Position numbers and translations under genes: made by a program
The notes under the pieces: generated by a model
What the model was told of the DNA's origin: nothing
Databases searched by the model: none
Seen by the model: only the letters and a program-made list of their open reading frames with translations
Source: Pseudofabraea citricarpa
Taxonomy: Eukaryota; Ascomycota; Leotiomycetes; Helotiales; Dermateaceae
DNA: 64,000 nt
Reading direction: 5' to 3'
Assembly (NCBI GenBank): GCA_029641185.1
Contig: JAPWGK010000017.1
Coordinates: forward strand, 186,001-250,000
Shown: piece by piece, positions 1 to 13,194 of the stretch
Numbering within the stretch: the first letter of the stretch is position 1
Layout: the number at the start of each line of letters is the position of its first letter

Positions 1-2399
1 GCACAAAAACTTGCTGCGAGTAATTCCTACCAGTTTGTAAGACGGTTTCATAAGCAAACTCCAGTTTCATGACTTACTACACAATATTAGTTTGCTCTAC
101 AAATAACTCCAGCTTTCACTTACCGCTGACCAATCATTATAGTGTTATAACATGTACGTAAATCGGCTACAGCACCAAGTAGATCTCCGCCGAGAGCCGC
201 ATCGGTAGCTTTCTGCCAAATGTATGGTTACAAGTGCGAGGATTGATAACCACAATATTGCGTACGGTGACAAGTAGTGTTTGTAGGGCCATGATTCCAC
301 TGAAAGAAAAGAAATAGCAAGTAGATAGCGACGAAAACTGTAGCCAAATTCCCATCCGTAACACTATCAGATCAGCCACTGTGCGCTTGTTGCATAGCAT
401 AGCCATTCTAGTTGAAGTGGTTCATAATAACCATCTTACTTAACGGACTTTGAAGAGCTATGGAACTGCCGCGCATTTAGAAGAAAGAAAGGAAGGAAGG
501 AAGAAAGTCAAAAATCACAAGGAGCAAGAGCACATTGTTGGAAGTAGCATGAGTGAGATACTCACCTCATCCATCGATTGCAAGAGAAAGCTGCAACTCC
601 TCCTGTCTTGCAATAAATCGAAATTCGGAATCAGATCAATGACTTCCAGCTGGTAGACACATCTCAAACGGCGACTTCCGAGGGACTACCTGAAATGAAT
701 AGATTGAGGTTGCACCAAAACAGCTAAGCCAGGCAAATATCAACCTCAAGAACATGGACTTAATCACATTAAACTTGTGACTGATGATATGGCAACTGTG
801 GTACCTCGAGTCTGGAGACATGAGCGCTACCTTCTAAGCGCCACCTCAACCGCCGCTAAGTCACTCGTTGTCTTGAAGTATTTACACTTGCAAATCCGTC
901 CCGCATCTGACATTTCTGGGGTGTATTGCGGCATAGATCCACTCCAAGTCATTGGCGTAGTGTCTCAAAAGGAGAGAAAACCCTGAACGACCAAATTCTA
1001 AATATCCTTCCATTTGTGGAAGGATCAGACGGTGGTGAGTCGGGTCGGGATAAAGAGGATAAATGCAGCATCCGGATCATTTTCTGGTTGCAGATGATCG
1101 TCTTGAAATCCTTCTCAGGATGGGGTGAAAAAAGTGTAAAAGGGTCGTCGGCAAGGCCGTGTAGTAAAGTGTGGTGCATCGTGTTTTTGCTCGCCAAAAC
1201 ACAGAGTAGCTCAACGAGTTCGGCCACGGCAAGCCGAGCAGGGACAGTCCAACTGTCAACAGAAAACACCGAGTAGAATCTACACAAGGAATCCGTCTCA
1301 TGGGCGACTCAGTTCAACAAAAAGCTGTTGCTAGGGAACAACATATCGCGAAGGCGAAACAAATAAAACGCATGGAGGAATGGTGTAAAGTCAAAGTCGA
1401 TTGTTAGTCGGGGTCGGGCGGTGGAGAAGGGAAGAACCTTACGCGGGTCAGGTGACACGGATGGTAGGTGTGCCCGTAAAGTTGGAAGCGGGTCGCGCAG
1501 CAGAGTGGGCCGTGGCGGAGATTCTGGAGACTGGAGAGCGGTCGAAGCGTGGAGTGAAGTGGGAACAAATGCTGAGTACAGTAGCAAGCTTGGGGAATAC
1601 GGTACAGGCCTATCCCAGGACGCCTGAGGTACTGACTGCACTGTACTGTAGCGGATACAGTATCACGAGGACAGAATGCTAAGGGACCCTTCAAACCCCG
1701 CATGTCCACGGGATAGGGATAAACTGCTAGTTGTACGTGTTACAGCAGAACAGAGGGTGTGTCCCCCCCCAAAAGTGCGTCATTGTGGCCCGGAGTCAGC
1801 GTGAGAAGGTGCAGAAGCTTGGACATGGGACTCTAGGACGGACATGCGACATGGGACCAGACGCCAGGAAAGCGCCTTTCGCCTTTCGCACTCATACTCT
1901 CGCTAAATCTTTTAAATTGCATGTTGATTCGTCGGCCGTCTAGCCACTGTTAGTCCCCCGACCGACCTCCTCTTTACTTCCACCAGAATTATCACCACTG
2001 CTACCGCTACTACTGCTTCCACCACCACTGAGCTTTGCTTTCTCTCCTCATAACACCTGCTCTTTGCTGCCAGCACTCTACAGCTGCCCCTCAGCATCCC
2101 ATCTCAGACCTCAATTGATTTCTTGTGAGTATTCTCTTCCCACGGACTCCTCTCTGCCATTTCCCGCCCCAGGAAAGCTGATCTAAATGTGGGGAAGCTC
2201 TTCGGTCCACGAGAGACATCACAACTCCTTCCACCACAACTCACCAACAGAGTTTTCCGGGTCAAGTTATAGAATCTGAGCTACTCCTGCAGAGGAGCTG
2301 CCTTTCTTTCTTGAGTTTCCACCCACCTAGTCCATTGGCCACCGCGCCATCTTCCATCCCCCGATCACACCACAACCACGACATTGCGATCCTGTCACC
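1..2399. other. Gene-poor left end and glycogen synthase upstream region
   Basis: I see no gene here that I can support. Short frames on both strands lack good starts or protein-like composition. From about 1950 the plus strand becomes rich in C and T, as fungal promoters and 5' leaders often are. A GTGAGT at 2125 followed by CCAG near 2172 could bound an intron in the leader of the downstream glycogen synthase, but this is only a pattern match. Confidence 0.5.
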
Positions 2400-4735
2400 A
2401 TGTCTACTCAGAAGAATCCCAACAGAGATATTCGGAATCACTATCTCTTTGAGATAGCGACGGAGGTTGCCAATCGAGGTATGTGGGAAATCATCTCCTG
2501 TAAAATGGTGGAGGGACTGATCCAGCACAGTCGGTGGAATTTACTCTGTGATCAAGTCAAAAGCCCCAGTCACCACAGCAGAATATGGAGACCGGTACAC
2601 ACTGATCGGGCCTCTCAATAGGCAATCTGTAAGTCTGAAAACCTGCGCAGCGGGCAACTCCCAACTAACAGTTCCAGGCCGCTGTTGAGGTAGAAGCCTT
2701 GACGCCGACAAACCCGCAACTAGCCAGAACAATTGAGTCTATGGAAGAGCGAGGCATTGGCATTGTTTATGGGCGATGGTTGATCGAGGGAGCTCCCAGA
2801 GTCATTTTGATCGATACGAAAACTGCATACCGTTTCCTCGACGAGTGGAAAGCTGATTTGTGGAACACTGCGGGTATTCCGTCCCCGCCTGGGGATGAGG
2901 AAACCAACGAAGCAGTAGTTTTTGGCTATCTCGTTGCATGGTTCCTTGGTGAGGTATGTTATCCGGCATCTTATCTCATGTGCCTTCAACTAACAAGCTT
3001 TAGTTCGTCGCTCACGAGAAGGAAAAAGCCGTCATCGCACATTTCCACGAGTGGTTGTCTGGTGTAGCTCTCCCACTGTGCAAGAGACGCCGAATTGATG
3101 TCACAACAATTTTCACAACTCACGCTACCCTACTTGGAAGATACTTGTGTGCTGGCTCAGTTGATTTCTACAATAACCTTCAGTACTTTGATGTGGATGC
3201 AGAGGCAGGAAAGCGTGGTATCTACCACAGATATTGTATCGAACGCGCTGCAACACACTCCTGCGATGTATTCACAACCGTCTCCCACATTACCGCATAC
3301 GAGAGCGAGCATCTTCTAAAGCGCAAGCCGGACGGAGTTCTCCCTAACGGTCTCAATGTCACTAAATTCTCTGCCATGCACGAATTCCAAAATCTTCATC
3401 AACAAGCCAAGGAGAAGATTCACGATTTCGTCCGCGGTCACTTCTATGGTCACAACGATTTTGACCCAGAGAACACCCTCTACTTCTTTACTGCTGGTAG
3501 ATACGAGTACAGAAATAAAGGTGTCGACATGTTCATAGAATCTCTGGCCCGATTGAACCACCGTCTAAAGTCATCTGGCTCCAAAATGACGGTTGTTGCA
3601 TTCATCATCATGCCAGCGCAAACACAGTCATTGACCGTCGAGGCCTTGAAGGGACAGGCAGTTATTAAATCGCTAAGAGACACTGTAGACGTCATTGAGC
3701 GAGGTGTTGGAAAGAGGATCTTTGAGCGTGCGCTGAAGTGGCACGATGGAGAAGCCATGCCTGATGAGAAGGATCTGATCACCAGCCAGGATCGCATCTT
3801 GCTGCGTAGACGGTTATTTGCTATGAAGAGACATGGCCTTCCCCCGATTGTCACTCACAACATGGCAAACGATGGCGAAGATCCAATTCTGAACCAAATT
3901 CGCCGGGTACAACTTTTCAACCATCCTTCGGATCGCGTCAAGATTGTTTTCCACCCGGAGTTCTTGAACTCAGCAAACCCAGTCCTGCCAATGGATTATG
4001 ACGAATTTGTTCGAGGTACCCATCTCGGAGTCTTCTCCTCTTACTACGAACCATGGGGTTATACCCCGGCCGAGTGTACTGTGATGGGCGTTCCAAGTAT
4101 CACAACCAATCTCTCCGGATTTGGATGTTACATGGAGGAATTGATTGAGAATTCTACCGACTATGGTATCTACATTGTAGACCGAAGAATGAAGGGTGTT
4201 GATGACTCTGTCAATCAGCTCACCAGCTACATGTTTGACTTTGCCAACAAGTCGAGACGTCAACGTATTAACCAGAGAAACCGTACCGAGCGTCTCAGTG
4301 ATCTGCTTGATTGGAAGCGAATGGGAATGGAATATGTCAAGGCTCGTCAATTGGCGCTTCGTAGAGCATACCCAGCCTCGTTTGAAGGAGAGGATGAGGA
4401 GGACTTCATTCCTGGTGTGGAGCAAAAGATCTCGAGACCATTCTCAGTACCTGGATCACCAAGAGATCGATCTGGTATGATGACCCCAGGTGACTTTGCC
4501 AGTCTGCAAGAAGGTCGTGAAGGATTGAGCACCGAGGATTATGTTGCTTGGAAGCTCCCGTAAGTTGATGTTCTACCTTATTATTATTTTGGCATCTCAA
4601 CTGACCAAACCATCATCTAGTGAGGAGGAAGACCCTGACGAGTACCCATTCCCGCTCACCCTCCGGTCTAAGAAGTCAATTGGACCTTCAAGTCCTGCAG
4701 AGTATGCAGTCACCAACGGCAATGGAACCTCGTAG
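2400..4735 (+). CDS. GSY1: Glycogen synthase (UDP-glucose-starch glucosyltransferase)
   Basis: Glycogen synthase of family GT3 transfers glucose from UDP-glucose to the non-reducing end of glycogen in the cytosol. Five exons keep phase: 2400-2478, 2531-2628, 2678-2953, 3004-4559 and 4621-4735, giving 707 residues, close to the roughly 705 of yeast Gsy2. Exon 2 carries the N-terminal [13 protein letters not shown] substrate motif. The large exon has the catalytic EPWGYTPAE segment (two Glu, near 4049-4075) and an arginine-rich helix (near 4250-4290) that in the family binds glucose-6-phosphate. The C-terminal tail has [14 protein letters not shown] and an acidic stretch; in yeast this region holds the phosphorylation sites that turn the enzyme off. 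The start sits in CACC-ATG-T. Next gene downstream is COX6 on the same strand, 0.56 kb away, with no functional link. Identity is firm; the symbol follows yeast usage. Confidence 0.95.
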
Positions 4736-5293
4736 TTTTACTCCCAGGATGCAAGAGGAGTTGTTATACCACATAGTGGCCGTACATGAAATTTGTTTTT
4801 GAGAGGAAGATAGATGATGGAAAAGGGCAGGAATAATGGGGAGGATATGCAATGGGATCGAGTGTGTTCAACTATGTACCAAGATGTCGTTTTCCTTTCG
4901 AGTCTATCATTTGATCGTTTGTCTTTGGTGTTGCATTGATCATACAATAGCCAATGTTTTTTTTGTTCGGTGCATTTATTGTATTGTTCTTTTTATCTTT
5001 CTGTAGCGTGCAGAATCAAAAGCCGATTGAAAGAAGTCGTCGTCGTCCCTAGTCACCGAAATCATGATGTCAAAGCCCGAGGCAACGGAAGACGGGCCAA
5101 GGGGAGACTGTGGTTCCACTCCACCTCCACGTGACCGTGGAACGAGCCACTCGTAATTTAGGCTTAGCCAATGTGCTTCGGCCCAAAAAACAGCTGAGGT
5201 CAACGACGAACCATTTCATAGCAAAGCTCTCTCGCTCGCCCTTCGCAAACTCCAACGTACCACCGACTACCACCTCCCCACATCCCAAAGACA
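4736..5293. other. Intergenic: glycogen synthase 3' end and COX6 promoter
   Basis: No gene. T-rich runs around 4955-5000 fit a 3' end region. The second half should hold the promoter of the COX6 gene and contains one CACGTG core. Confidence 0.6.
5128..5133. promoter_or_regulatory. CACGTG E-box core upstream of COX6
   Basis: A palindromic CACGTG, followed by ACC, lies 161 bases before the COX6 start codon. In ascomycetes this core is bound by basic helix-loop-helix factors such as Cbf1, which acts on some respiratory genes. The assignment rests on the six-base core alone. Confidence 0.3.
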
Positions 5294-6075
5294 ATGTCAT
5301 CTTCCTCATTACTGCGCATAGCCGTACGGGCACCACGCGTGTCGTTCCGCGCGGGCGTCAATGCCTCTGGCTTCCGATCGATCAATGCCTCCAAGGCTGC
5401 CGCTGCCCCCTTCAGTATGAGCTCGCGGGTCCGCTCTGCCGCCGTCGCAGATAAGGATGGAGAGGAGGCCTCTCCAGGACACCACGAGGAGAGCTTCGAG
5501 GAGTTCACTGCTCGGTGCGTTGGCTCCCAATCCCTCAATTGCCTCTCGTTCTTGGGGACCCCGACCCCCCCTTCTCGGGATCTTGGAAAAAAAGCTAATT
5601 GGGGGCCGCAGTTACGAGAAGGAATTCGAGACCGTACAGGACGTCTTCGAGCTGCAGGTATGTTCACCGGCGAGAGACAATTGGGCGGGTTTCTGGAGCG
5701 TGTTGGACTGGATGACTGATTTCTGGTGGGTCCGCATAGAGAAACTTGAATAATGCCTTCGCATACGATCTCGTTCCTTCGCCATCCGTCCTCATCGCTG
5801 CGCTCAAGGCTGCCCGTCGGGTAAACGATTTCCCAACCGCTGTGCGGATCTTTGAAGGTACGTCCGTTATTTAGATATTGGCGGCCGGATATTCCCGGAC
5901 AGGACGATGCAAACGAGGGAGAAACATGTTGACGAGCCTTGAAAATTTTCTAGGTATCAAGGCCAAGGTCGAGAATAAGGGACAATATGAGCAATACCTC
6001 GAGGAGCTCAAGCCGCTGCGTGAGGAGTTGGGCGTTAGCTTGAAGGAGGATCTCTACCCGGAAGCATCCAAGTAG
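5294..6075 (+). CDS. COX6: Cytochrome c oxidase subunit VI (mammalian subunit Va homologue), mitochondrial
   Basis: A nuclear-encoded structural subunit of respiratory complex IV on the matrix side of the inner membrane. Four exons keep phase: 5294-5514, 5612-5657, 5740-5857 and 5954-6075, giving 168 residues. The first about 55 residues are rich in Ser, Ala and Arg with few acids, as in a mitochondrial presequence. The mature part starts in the acidic EESFEEFTARYEKEFE region and continues through DLVPSPSVLIAALKAARRVN and the terminal LKPLREELGV segment, all typical of the COX5A/Cox6 family. Yeast Cox6 is 148 residues; filamentous fungal forms are somewhat longer. The four-exon layout removes all in-frame stops. 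Confidence 0.93.
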
Positions 6076-6920
6076 AGTTCTCTCGACCCCATCTTGACAC
6101 ACGATACACATGGGAAGGGCGAAGGGGAGGGGGAAGAGAGAAAGCACGATTTTGTAGATGAAACCCCTCAGCGTGTTTTGCTCTTCCCTCCTTTTTAATC
6201 TTTTTCTTTTATTAGACGCAGCGAGGGAGGAGAGTGGACTTGAGGGTAGCTAGCTGGTTGGGCACGTGTATAGTTGTATCATCAGAGAAAGCGAAAAGAA
6301 TTCTTTCACATACAGCAAACAAGATTTACAGAAACAAAAAAAGACACGAATTCCATGCAGCCTTGCTTCCTCTCATTTCTTCCCGTCTTGTTCTCGGATT
6401 CTCTCGCAGCCTCATGCCACCTGATCTAAAATCGGAATTTCGAAGAGTGGGACTGGGGAAAATATCACAGGACACCTGTAACGAACCAACCTCTATTCAA
6501 GATACTGATGAGCATTGCTAAGAAACACGAGGCGCAGTTGATTTTCCCGCTCTTCAACGAAATAAAAAAGGCAGGGAGCGAGCTAGGAGATTAGCAAAGA
6601 GAGAAACTTAGCGCACTCAGCTATCTCTCCAAGAGGTAGGAGGAATGATTTTCTGCCCTAGCAGCAGAAGAAGAAGAAGAAGGGAAAAGAAGGGAAGGAA
6701 GAGAAGAAAGAAGTTGATTGGGCTTTACATATATGTGAATCGATTCGTATCTTGCTGCTGTATGTAGCGTTCGTGTATTTGAATGAATGAATGTGTAATT
6801 CAACTCGGTCATTGAGAGAGATCTTACCAAATACGAATCCTTCTCCTACTTGGATGGCTATCTCTTGCTTGGCAAGTAATGTAAACCAAGTGAGCCAAGT
6901 GAGCCAAGCAAGGCAAGTTG

Positions 6921-6964
6921 GGTAGGTAGGTAGGTAGGTAGGTAGGTAGGTAGGTAGGTAGGTA
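6921..6964. repeat. (GGTA)11 microsatellite
   Basis: Eleven uninterrupted copies of the tetranucleotide GGTA. Such tracts vary in length between strains. Confidence 0.95.
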
Positions 6965-7241
6965 AGAAGTGAGTTATACCTTAACACTTCCTCCTCCGAC
7001 CACACCTACAAATACCCACCATACCCAACTGTATAACCGTAGGCCATCGGGACATCAATCGACTTCGCACGAAGAAAACGTCGATGGAGTTATTGTTTAT
7101 AAAGAGTCTCTGCTTCATGAGGTGTCCGCACTGCACAAAAGGAAAAGAAGGCTCAGACGGCCACAGAAGGCTTGATACCTAGTAAGCCTCAGTCATACCT
7201 AATATAGCTCAAAGAACGCGAGAACTAGTTACTATCCCGAT

Positions 7242-7272
7242 CACCAGCACCAGCACCAGCACCAGCACCAGC
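7242..7272. repeat. CACCAG hexanucleotide repeat, about five units
   Basis: About five tandem copies of CACCAG lie 210 bases past the stop codon of the minus-strand chromodomain gene. Confidence 0.9.
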
Positions 7273-7482
7273 CACTCTCAGTCTGAATCTCGTGCCATGG
7301 CCCATTTCGCAACCCGTAAATGAAAAGGAAAAAGAAAAAGACAAGTCCTACGTCTCATCTTGTGCAAATTCAGAAGCATGAAATCATCTCGTGACCAATA
7401 ACGCCCCAACGCTCGTCCACTCCAGCATGCAATGCAATGCAAACCAGTCAATCCGCTTCCCAATCGCAAACCCCCATATGAT

Positions 7483-10400
7483 TTATTGTAAATGGTTCCA
7501 TCTTGGCAAGGTACCAGGCGGGTACGGCACATCACCTCGGAATGCACTCTCGTTCGTAGGTGGTAGCCCCATCCCGGACGCGGCGGGGCTACTGCCTCTT
7601 GATCTGGAGGTGCCTACGATGCGCTCCACAGTACGAGGAGACATGGTGCCGTTGCCCATTCTTGGGCTCCGCGGTGCGCTGACTCCTCTCGTCTCTCTTC
7701 TGCCATTCATGCGTGCACGTAATTCTTCCGCCTTCCGGTCCAGATCTCGGTTTCGCTCGTTCAGCATCGTCTCGAGTTCGGTGATTCGCGCCACAAGTTG
7801 TCTGCTCTCGCTGGCATGCTGCATCTGGTGGATATGCACGAGGTTGCTCGATGCCATCTGTTGCGACTTCTCAAGCTCTGCCTTGAGTACCTTTATCTCT
7901 CGTGCAGCCTCAGAGGCTTTGTTAGATGCTTGTTGATAATTTTCACGCAGGTAGTCAGCCTCCATCTGAACACTATTCAACTTCTTGTTTGCCTTCTCAG
8001 CCAGTAAGTTTGCATTATAGGCCTCCTCATTTGCCCTGCCTAGCTCCGCGATAACTGGATCTCCTGATGTTGTAAGAGCCATACGAGCTTTCGAAACCTC
8101 TTTTTCCATAACCTCATTGTCTTCTTTTAATTTTGTAATCTCCTTGTTTCGTGCCTCGAGACGTTGAGAGAGTACCTCATTTTGCCTGAGGAGCTTTTCT
8201 TTGTCGTGCTCAGATTGCCCACGTTCATTGAGAGCTTCTTGATATTTGGGTTGAATAACTCGGACTGACTTCTCCAAGTCTTTGACCTGTCTTTCGAGTT
8301 GGTCTTTAGCAGTACTAGTGGAGTCTAGCTGGCCTCTAAGGTCTGCATGTTGAAGCTCAAGATCAGAAATCTACAAGATCGTTAGTGAGCATCGCAATCA
8401 ATACGAAATCAGTCCTACCTTCTGAAGAAGCGCATTTACTTGTGTTTCTTGGTCAGAAATGGGGGCATTACACTTTGCACGATGGCCTTCTATCTCTCCC
8501 TTGCTCTTGTCATCTTGCTGGACTTGAGTGGCTGGATTGCCAGACTCAGAATTAACCATCGTGGAGGCAGAGGGTTCTGGCTGAGGGGTAAGTCTTGGGC
8601 GCTTGGATGATTCAACTGCAGAGAAATCTTCAGCAGTCTAGCCATCTTAGCATTAGCATAATCTACTGTGTGTGGAATGAATAACTTACCAATGGCCTCT
8701 TGGGGAGAGGATTATGTGCCTGCGCGGAAGTATCATGAGGTTGTGATAGTCCAAGAAAGTCTTCAATACCGTAGATGTATGGCATTTCTTGAACATCCCA
8801 TGAACCTCGACCCTTACTGGCAATAAATGATCCAGCAGCATGTGCCGCAGAAGTTATATCCAACTCAATTTCACCCACATCTTGCATATTACGAGCATGC
8901 TCAATGCAATTCGCAAGTCTGATGTTCTTGACGGGCAAATCGAGGTCTCTTGGGATGCATAGCTCGAAATGCTCAACCGAGTTAACAACTCTTAATGACA
9001 CCAGTAGAATTTGTTCTCGGATTAGGTCTTCCAATGCTCCAGGTCCTTGTAAGATCGGAAGTTGGTCGCGTCCAAAATAGCCATCAAATACAATGACGGC
9101 ATTGAGTTTCTTTACTGGGCCAAAATTGCTAAATGTTTTGGTCGGAAGCAAGGTAATCCTAAGATTACCAACAACATCATTACCTGCGCTGCTTTCTTGG
9201 TCGGGACGCGTGTACTCAAACTTATAAGACTTGAAGAGTGTCTCAATAATGTTAAGCATCTTGGTTGACTCTGCCAGGACTGCTACATGTAGCGAAGATT
9301 CTTGTATATGCGACAAGAGCTCACGTAAAAACATGCACTTGGTGCTGCAGTCTTCTGCATACCCGGCTTGATCTTTGTCGTCAAGAGACCCTACTGATGG
9401 ATTGGGGTCGATCAAGTCCGGATGACTACATATTGAGTTCAGAGTAGTAGCCATAACACTTATCTTTTGAACCAGGCCTTCGTCAGCTTGGCCATGGTTG
9501 ATAAACGCTTGGATTATAGCATCGTAATCATCAACCGATTCTCGATACATGTTTCTAACCCAAGATACCATGGGAAGTGGAACCAGGTACTCCTTCTCAG
9601 CCAAAGGAATTATTTGATTCTTCTTGATCTCTTGGGGATCAGATTCGCTCATATCATTTGAACCGGGACTTTCAGGCTCTGTCATAAGAGCTGCCATGGT
9701 GATTCCTTGAGTTTGAAGACTGAAATTTGTTTGAGCTAACGGGGCCGGGATTGAGAGCGACGATTCATGTCGTGCCTCGGCCAATTGCTCTCTCATAGAA
9801 AGTTTAGGCTGCGCAGCCGGGTATCCAGCTTGACTGTCCATGGCGTCAGCAGGGACTGAAGGTGGTCGTGAAGTTAGACCCTCTGTGTAAGAGTCAAATG
9901 ATTGTTGTCTTGGTTGACTTGGTGCAGTTATCGCTTCTGCAGCTGGCTCTACACTTGGGAGAACGTAATCTGAAACGTTCGCCTCGATGGTAATTTGACG
10001 CTGGTATTCACGTGACTCCTCCTCAGAAATCCCTAGTCGTACTGGCGGATGATCAATGAGATCCGTATTCCCGAGGTGTAAATTATCTAGGCCTTGTGAA
10101 GAGTACTGTGTCGAAATAGGTGCAGGGGGAGAGGTTATCTGGGCACCTTGCCAGGTAGTTTCGTGACTACAAGACACTGCTGGTTGAGACTGACTTCGAT
10201 CGTGCGAGCTCAGAAAGTCAGGCAAAGGCGAACTAATAGGAGCAGATAAGTGTCTTTCGTTCCTCTGGAGGACAGAACTAAATAATATATCAGCCTTGTG
10301 ATCTGCTTCTAGAGCCCCGCTAAGTAAGTCTTTCATGGTGAATTGTAGCACAGACTTGTTATCAATGGTTTTACACACACAAAGCTTATATGATAGCAAT

Positions 10401-11913
10401 GTGTGCTCCTTGATAAGCTATGAGATGGAATGAAACAATGATCACTAACCTTTGCGAGACGTGGCTACCGACAAGCTCTTGGCTTGGGCTTTCAATAGAT
10501 AGCGGTACTTGAGTAAGGAAAAGCTCTGACTCTGGCAAAGATGACTCTCGGAGAGGACTAACACCGCGTTCGACAGAAGCAGGCTTATTTGCAACAGCTG
10601 TACTAGAAGCTGGCACAAGTATTTGTTCTCTGCAACTAGCTGCGGGAGATGATCTTGTATCTGCTGGTGGAGTGGGTTCCGCGTGTTGTTGGAAATCTCC
10701 GAACTCTTTCACGGAAGTTGATTCACTTTTTGGGGTTTCTTGCTTGACGTCGTCGGAGTAGGAACCAACACGCGGATTAGAAGGAGTTGTTCCGCGAGGA
10801 CTTGGTGTGATAAAAACCCCAAGATCTACACTTCTTGCGGGTGATGGTATCGGTTGTCGATCGCTTCTGTTAGTAGAACTAGGATGTGCTTCAGCTACTT
10901 CTGGCGTAAGATTAGAGTATGTTCCGAGTTGAGAGGCGTAAGAACTGTGGTAACCCAAGGCGGGTTCTTGCAAGCTAACAGCTTGACTGCTAAAATCCTG
11001 TATTGGGCCTTGAAAACTCTCCGAAGATTCAAGCTGCTGATTGTAATTCTGAGTACTTTGGGTGTCCTCGTTTGAAGTTAAAATGGCTTGCTGAATACTA
11101 CCCGAGAGTTCTTTCGACGTTGCAGTGTCAGACGGTCTGTAACTAGAAGATCCGTGTATATCTTGCGAGTCTTGGATAATTAAGTCACTAATGGAAAGGC
11201 CCTTTCTGAACGGCCGAACACTTTCAGTTGACTCTTGTGAAATAGAATATCCCGAGGGTTGAGATGAATTATTAACCTTGACATATGCACTTCTGTCAAA
11301 ATTTGGAGATGGCGTTGGTATTTCCACCTGTGGTCGTAAGATTTTATTTGAGCTTGGTTGCTGTTCCTCGTAACTATCTGGTACCTCCGGGGCTCTAGCA
11401 GGTGTTGCACCGGCTGCCTCTTCACGTCTAACTCTTTTAGAAGTAAGATCTTCTTCAGAGATAGCAGATGATTGCCTAGACTTTCTCTTTCGCTTTCTAG
11501 ATTGTGCCGGCGTGCTTGCTCTCGATTCAGTCGACTTGGGATGCTGTTCCTCCCACTCTGCTAGTGCGATCGCGTTGATATTTTGCTTTGGTTCCTGGTT
11601 GAGGCATTAGTACTCTGTTTCAATAAATGGTCTGCAATTGGCAAGCACTGACCCAGGTGGGCTGGTACGAGGTTCCGTCGTCTGCGTCTTCCCAATCTAC
11701 CAGATACAAAGTCCTGCCCTTCTCGACTTTCTTTTCCAACAGCCTCTTCAGCTTGTATTCCGGCTCGTCCTGGTTGTTGGTATTTGGGGCCTTCTTCTTT
11801 CGAGACTTCAAAGGTCGCGACGAAGCGCTGATGGGAAGCTGCGGCCGCTGCTTCTGTTGTTTTCGAATCGACTGAGGGGTGCTAGAGCGCTCATCACCAC
11901 TTGCTGGTGCCAT
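7483..11913 (-). CDS. Chromodomain protein with HDA1-complex subunit 2/3-like region and C-terminal coiled coil
   Basis: Likely a heterochromatin protein that reads methylated histone H3 and joins a class II histone deacetylase complex. Exons on the minus strand: 11913-11653, 11594-10450, 10319-8690, 8637-8419 and 8370-7483, about 1380 residues. Residues about 51-106 form a chromodomain: EPEYKLKRLLEKK, then VDWED, then TWEPKQNINAIALAEWE, with cage aromatics Tyr53 and Trp74. Intron 1 splits it between TW and EP. A long disordered Ser/Thr/Gln-rich part follows. Residues about 705-975 (EYLVPLPMVSWV, ICSHPDLID, CMFLRELLSHIQ, VAVLAESTKML) match the fold described for fungal Hda2/Hda3 subunits. A coiled coil spans about 1060-1290. 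Neurospora CDP-2 of the HCHC complex is a possible counterpart. The intron at 10449-10320 is the least certain border. If it is wrong, two genes are possible. Confidence 0.7.
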
Positions 11914-13194
11914 CTGCGAAGTTGTAGATAGAGGGTTGTTGTTCCATGATCAATATCCAATAGAAGAGAAGTTCGAAGGAAATAAAGAGGGCGAGTGATA
12001 TACCGATTAAAGTTTCATTATATGTGATTGTTCTCTCTTGTTGCAGTCCATTAATCTTGAATACTATCAATAGGAAGCTCTCGAAATCGGGCCGTCCATT
12101 GTCCCGCTACTGTATTTAACGTCCGTGCTTCCCGCTCTCCCGCATCACATTACGGATCTTCATTTTCTCGTCTTGTACACTAATCTAAAACTTTACAGGT
12201 TGAAATAACTGTAGAACAGCCGATAAGGATGAGGGTGATGGTAAGGATGATGATGAGGATACAAATCATTACCTCAGATCAGAGTTCGGTTTTACTGGGG
12301 TTTGCCAAGAGCACTTTGAGGAGTCCATACGAAAGATGTATGATCGTACTCTTCTACAGTAATTTTTTTCCCAGTACGCCTTACAGAATTTCAACCGACA
12401 GTCTCTGATCAACTTTGTTGTTGCCTCAATGTTCTAACAGTAACTCCATTCTCCTATCTTTGAATAGACATCGTGGCCCAGAATATGGTATCGCTTAAAT
12501 TTATGGTTGGTAGTCTTATACTAAGCTGCTAGGGGTATGACCATTCTTATCTATTACGAAAGTAATAAGTCGACTGATTTCAGTAACTGTCCCCTTCTTT
12601 AGATGTATCTGGGCGGAAAGCAAGTGGTTTTTTAAGATTCCGTGGGATTCGTAAGAACAATCTACCTACTTGAAGACTTCAAGTTTCACCAAATGCAACA
12701 GATGACAGCGAATCAGGGTCAAGATGCTGATATCACTTAGTTGGTTTTTGTCAGATGCTTTTCAAGTAAGGTGTCGTCGTCCTTAGAAACGAACCGGTCT
12801 CTCTTTAAAGTAAACTCTGAACTTAGGCTACCAAATATCAGAAGCGACGATGCACCGGCACAACTAGTTGGAGGAAAGTTTGAGCTTTGGATTCAACAAG
12901 GTGGCTAGTTTTCCCCAGCACTTTCTTATCGTTCTCAGAATAGCTTCGGTTTCTCTCTGTCAGCCTGGCTTAATGAGGCAGCAACAGCTCATGCATTTAA
13001 CCAGGACTCTCGCTGCGAGGAAGCTTCTTCTCTTCATTGATCCCGACAACAATAAAACATAAACCGACTGATTTCACTCTTTATATCTCCTACCTTCCCC
13101 GGAAGATATCTATCTACATCAGCGAAGCCGGTAGCACCAGCATAATCTTCTCAACCTAGCCAATCATCGCAGCCAATATTACAACAATACTAAG
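11914..13194. other. Intergenic between divergent genes
   Basis: This should hold the promoters of the minus-strand chromodomain gene and the plus-strand small membrane gene. A TTTATATCTCC near 13079 is a TATA-like site for the latter. I see no coding region. Confidence 0.55.

Larger units (their letters stand above)
6076..7482. other. Intergenic between convergent COX6 and the chromodomain gene
   Basis: No supported gene. The region holds a (GGTA)n microsatellite and a CACCAG repeat, listed separately, and some imperfect GAGCCAAGT repeats near 6888-6910. A minus-strand frame across the microsatellite reads only Leu-Pro-Thr-Tyr repeats and has no ATG. Confidence 0.6.

Noticed and set aside
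436..755. Minus-strand three-exon chain (755-690, 649-566, 465-436) starting with a signal-peptide-like stretch
   Set aside because: The first intron would be only 40 bases with a weak GTAGTC donor, the product is about 59 residues with no motif, and a chance join is likely. The CT-rich tract before 466 is suggestive but not enough.
6658..7005. 115-residue minus-strand frame across the GGTA repeat
   Set aside because: Starts with GTG, and its middle is only the translation of the microsatellite.
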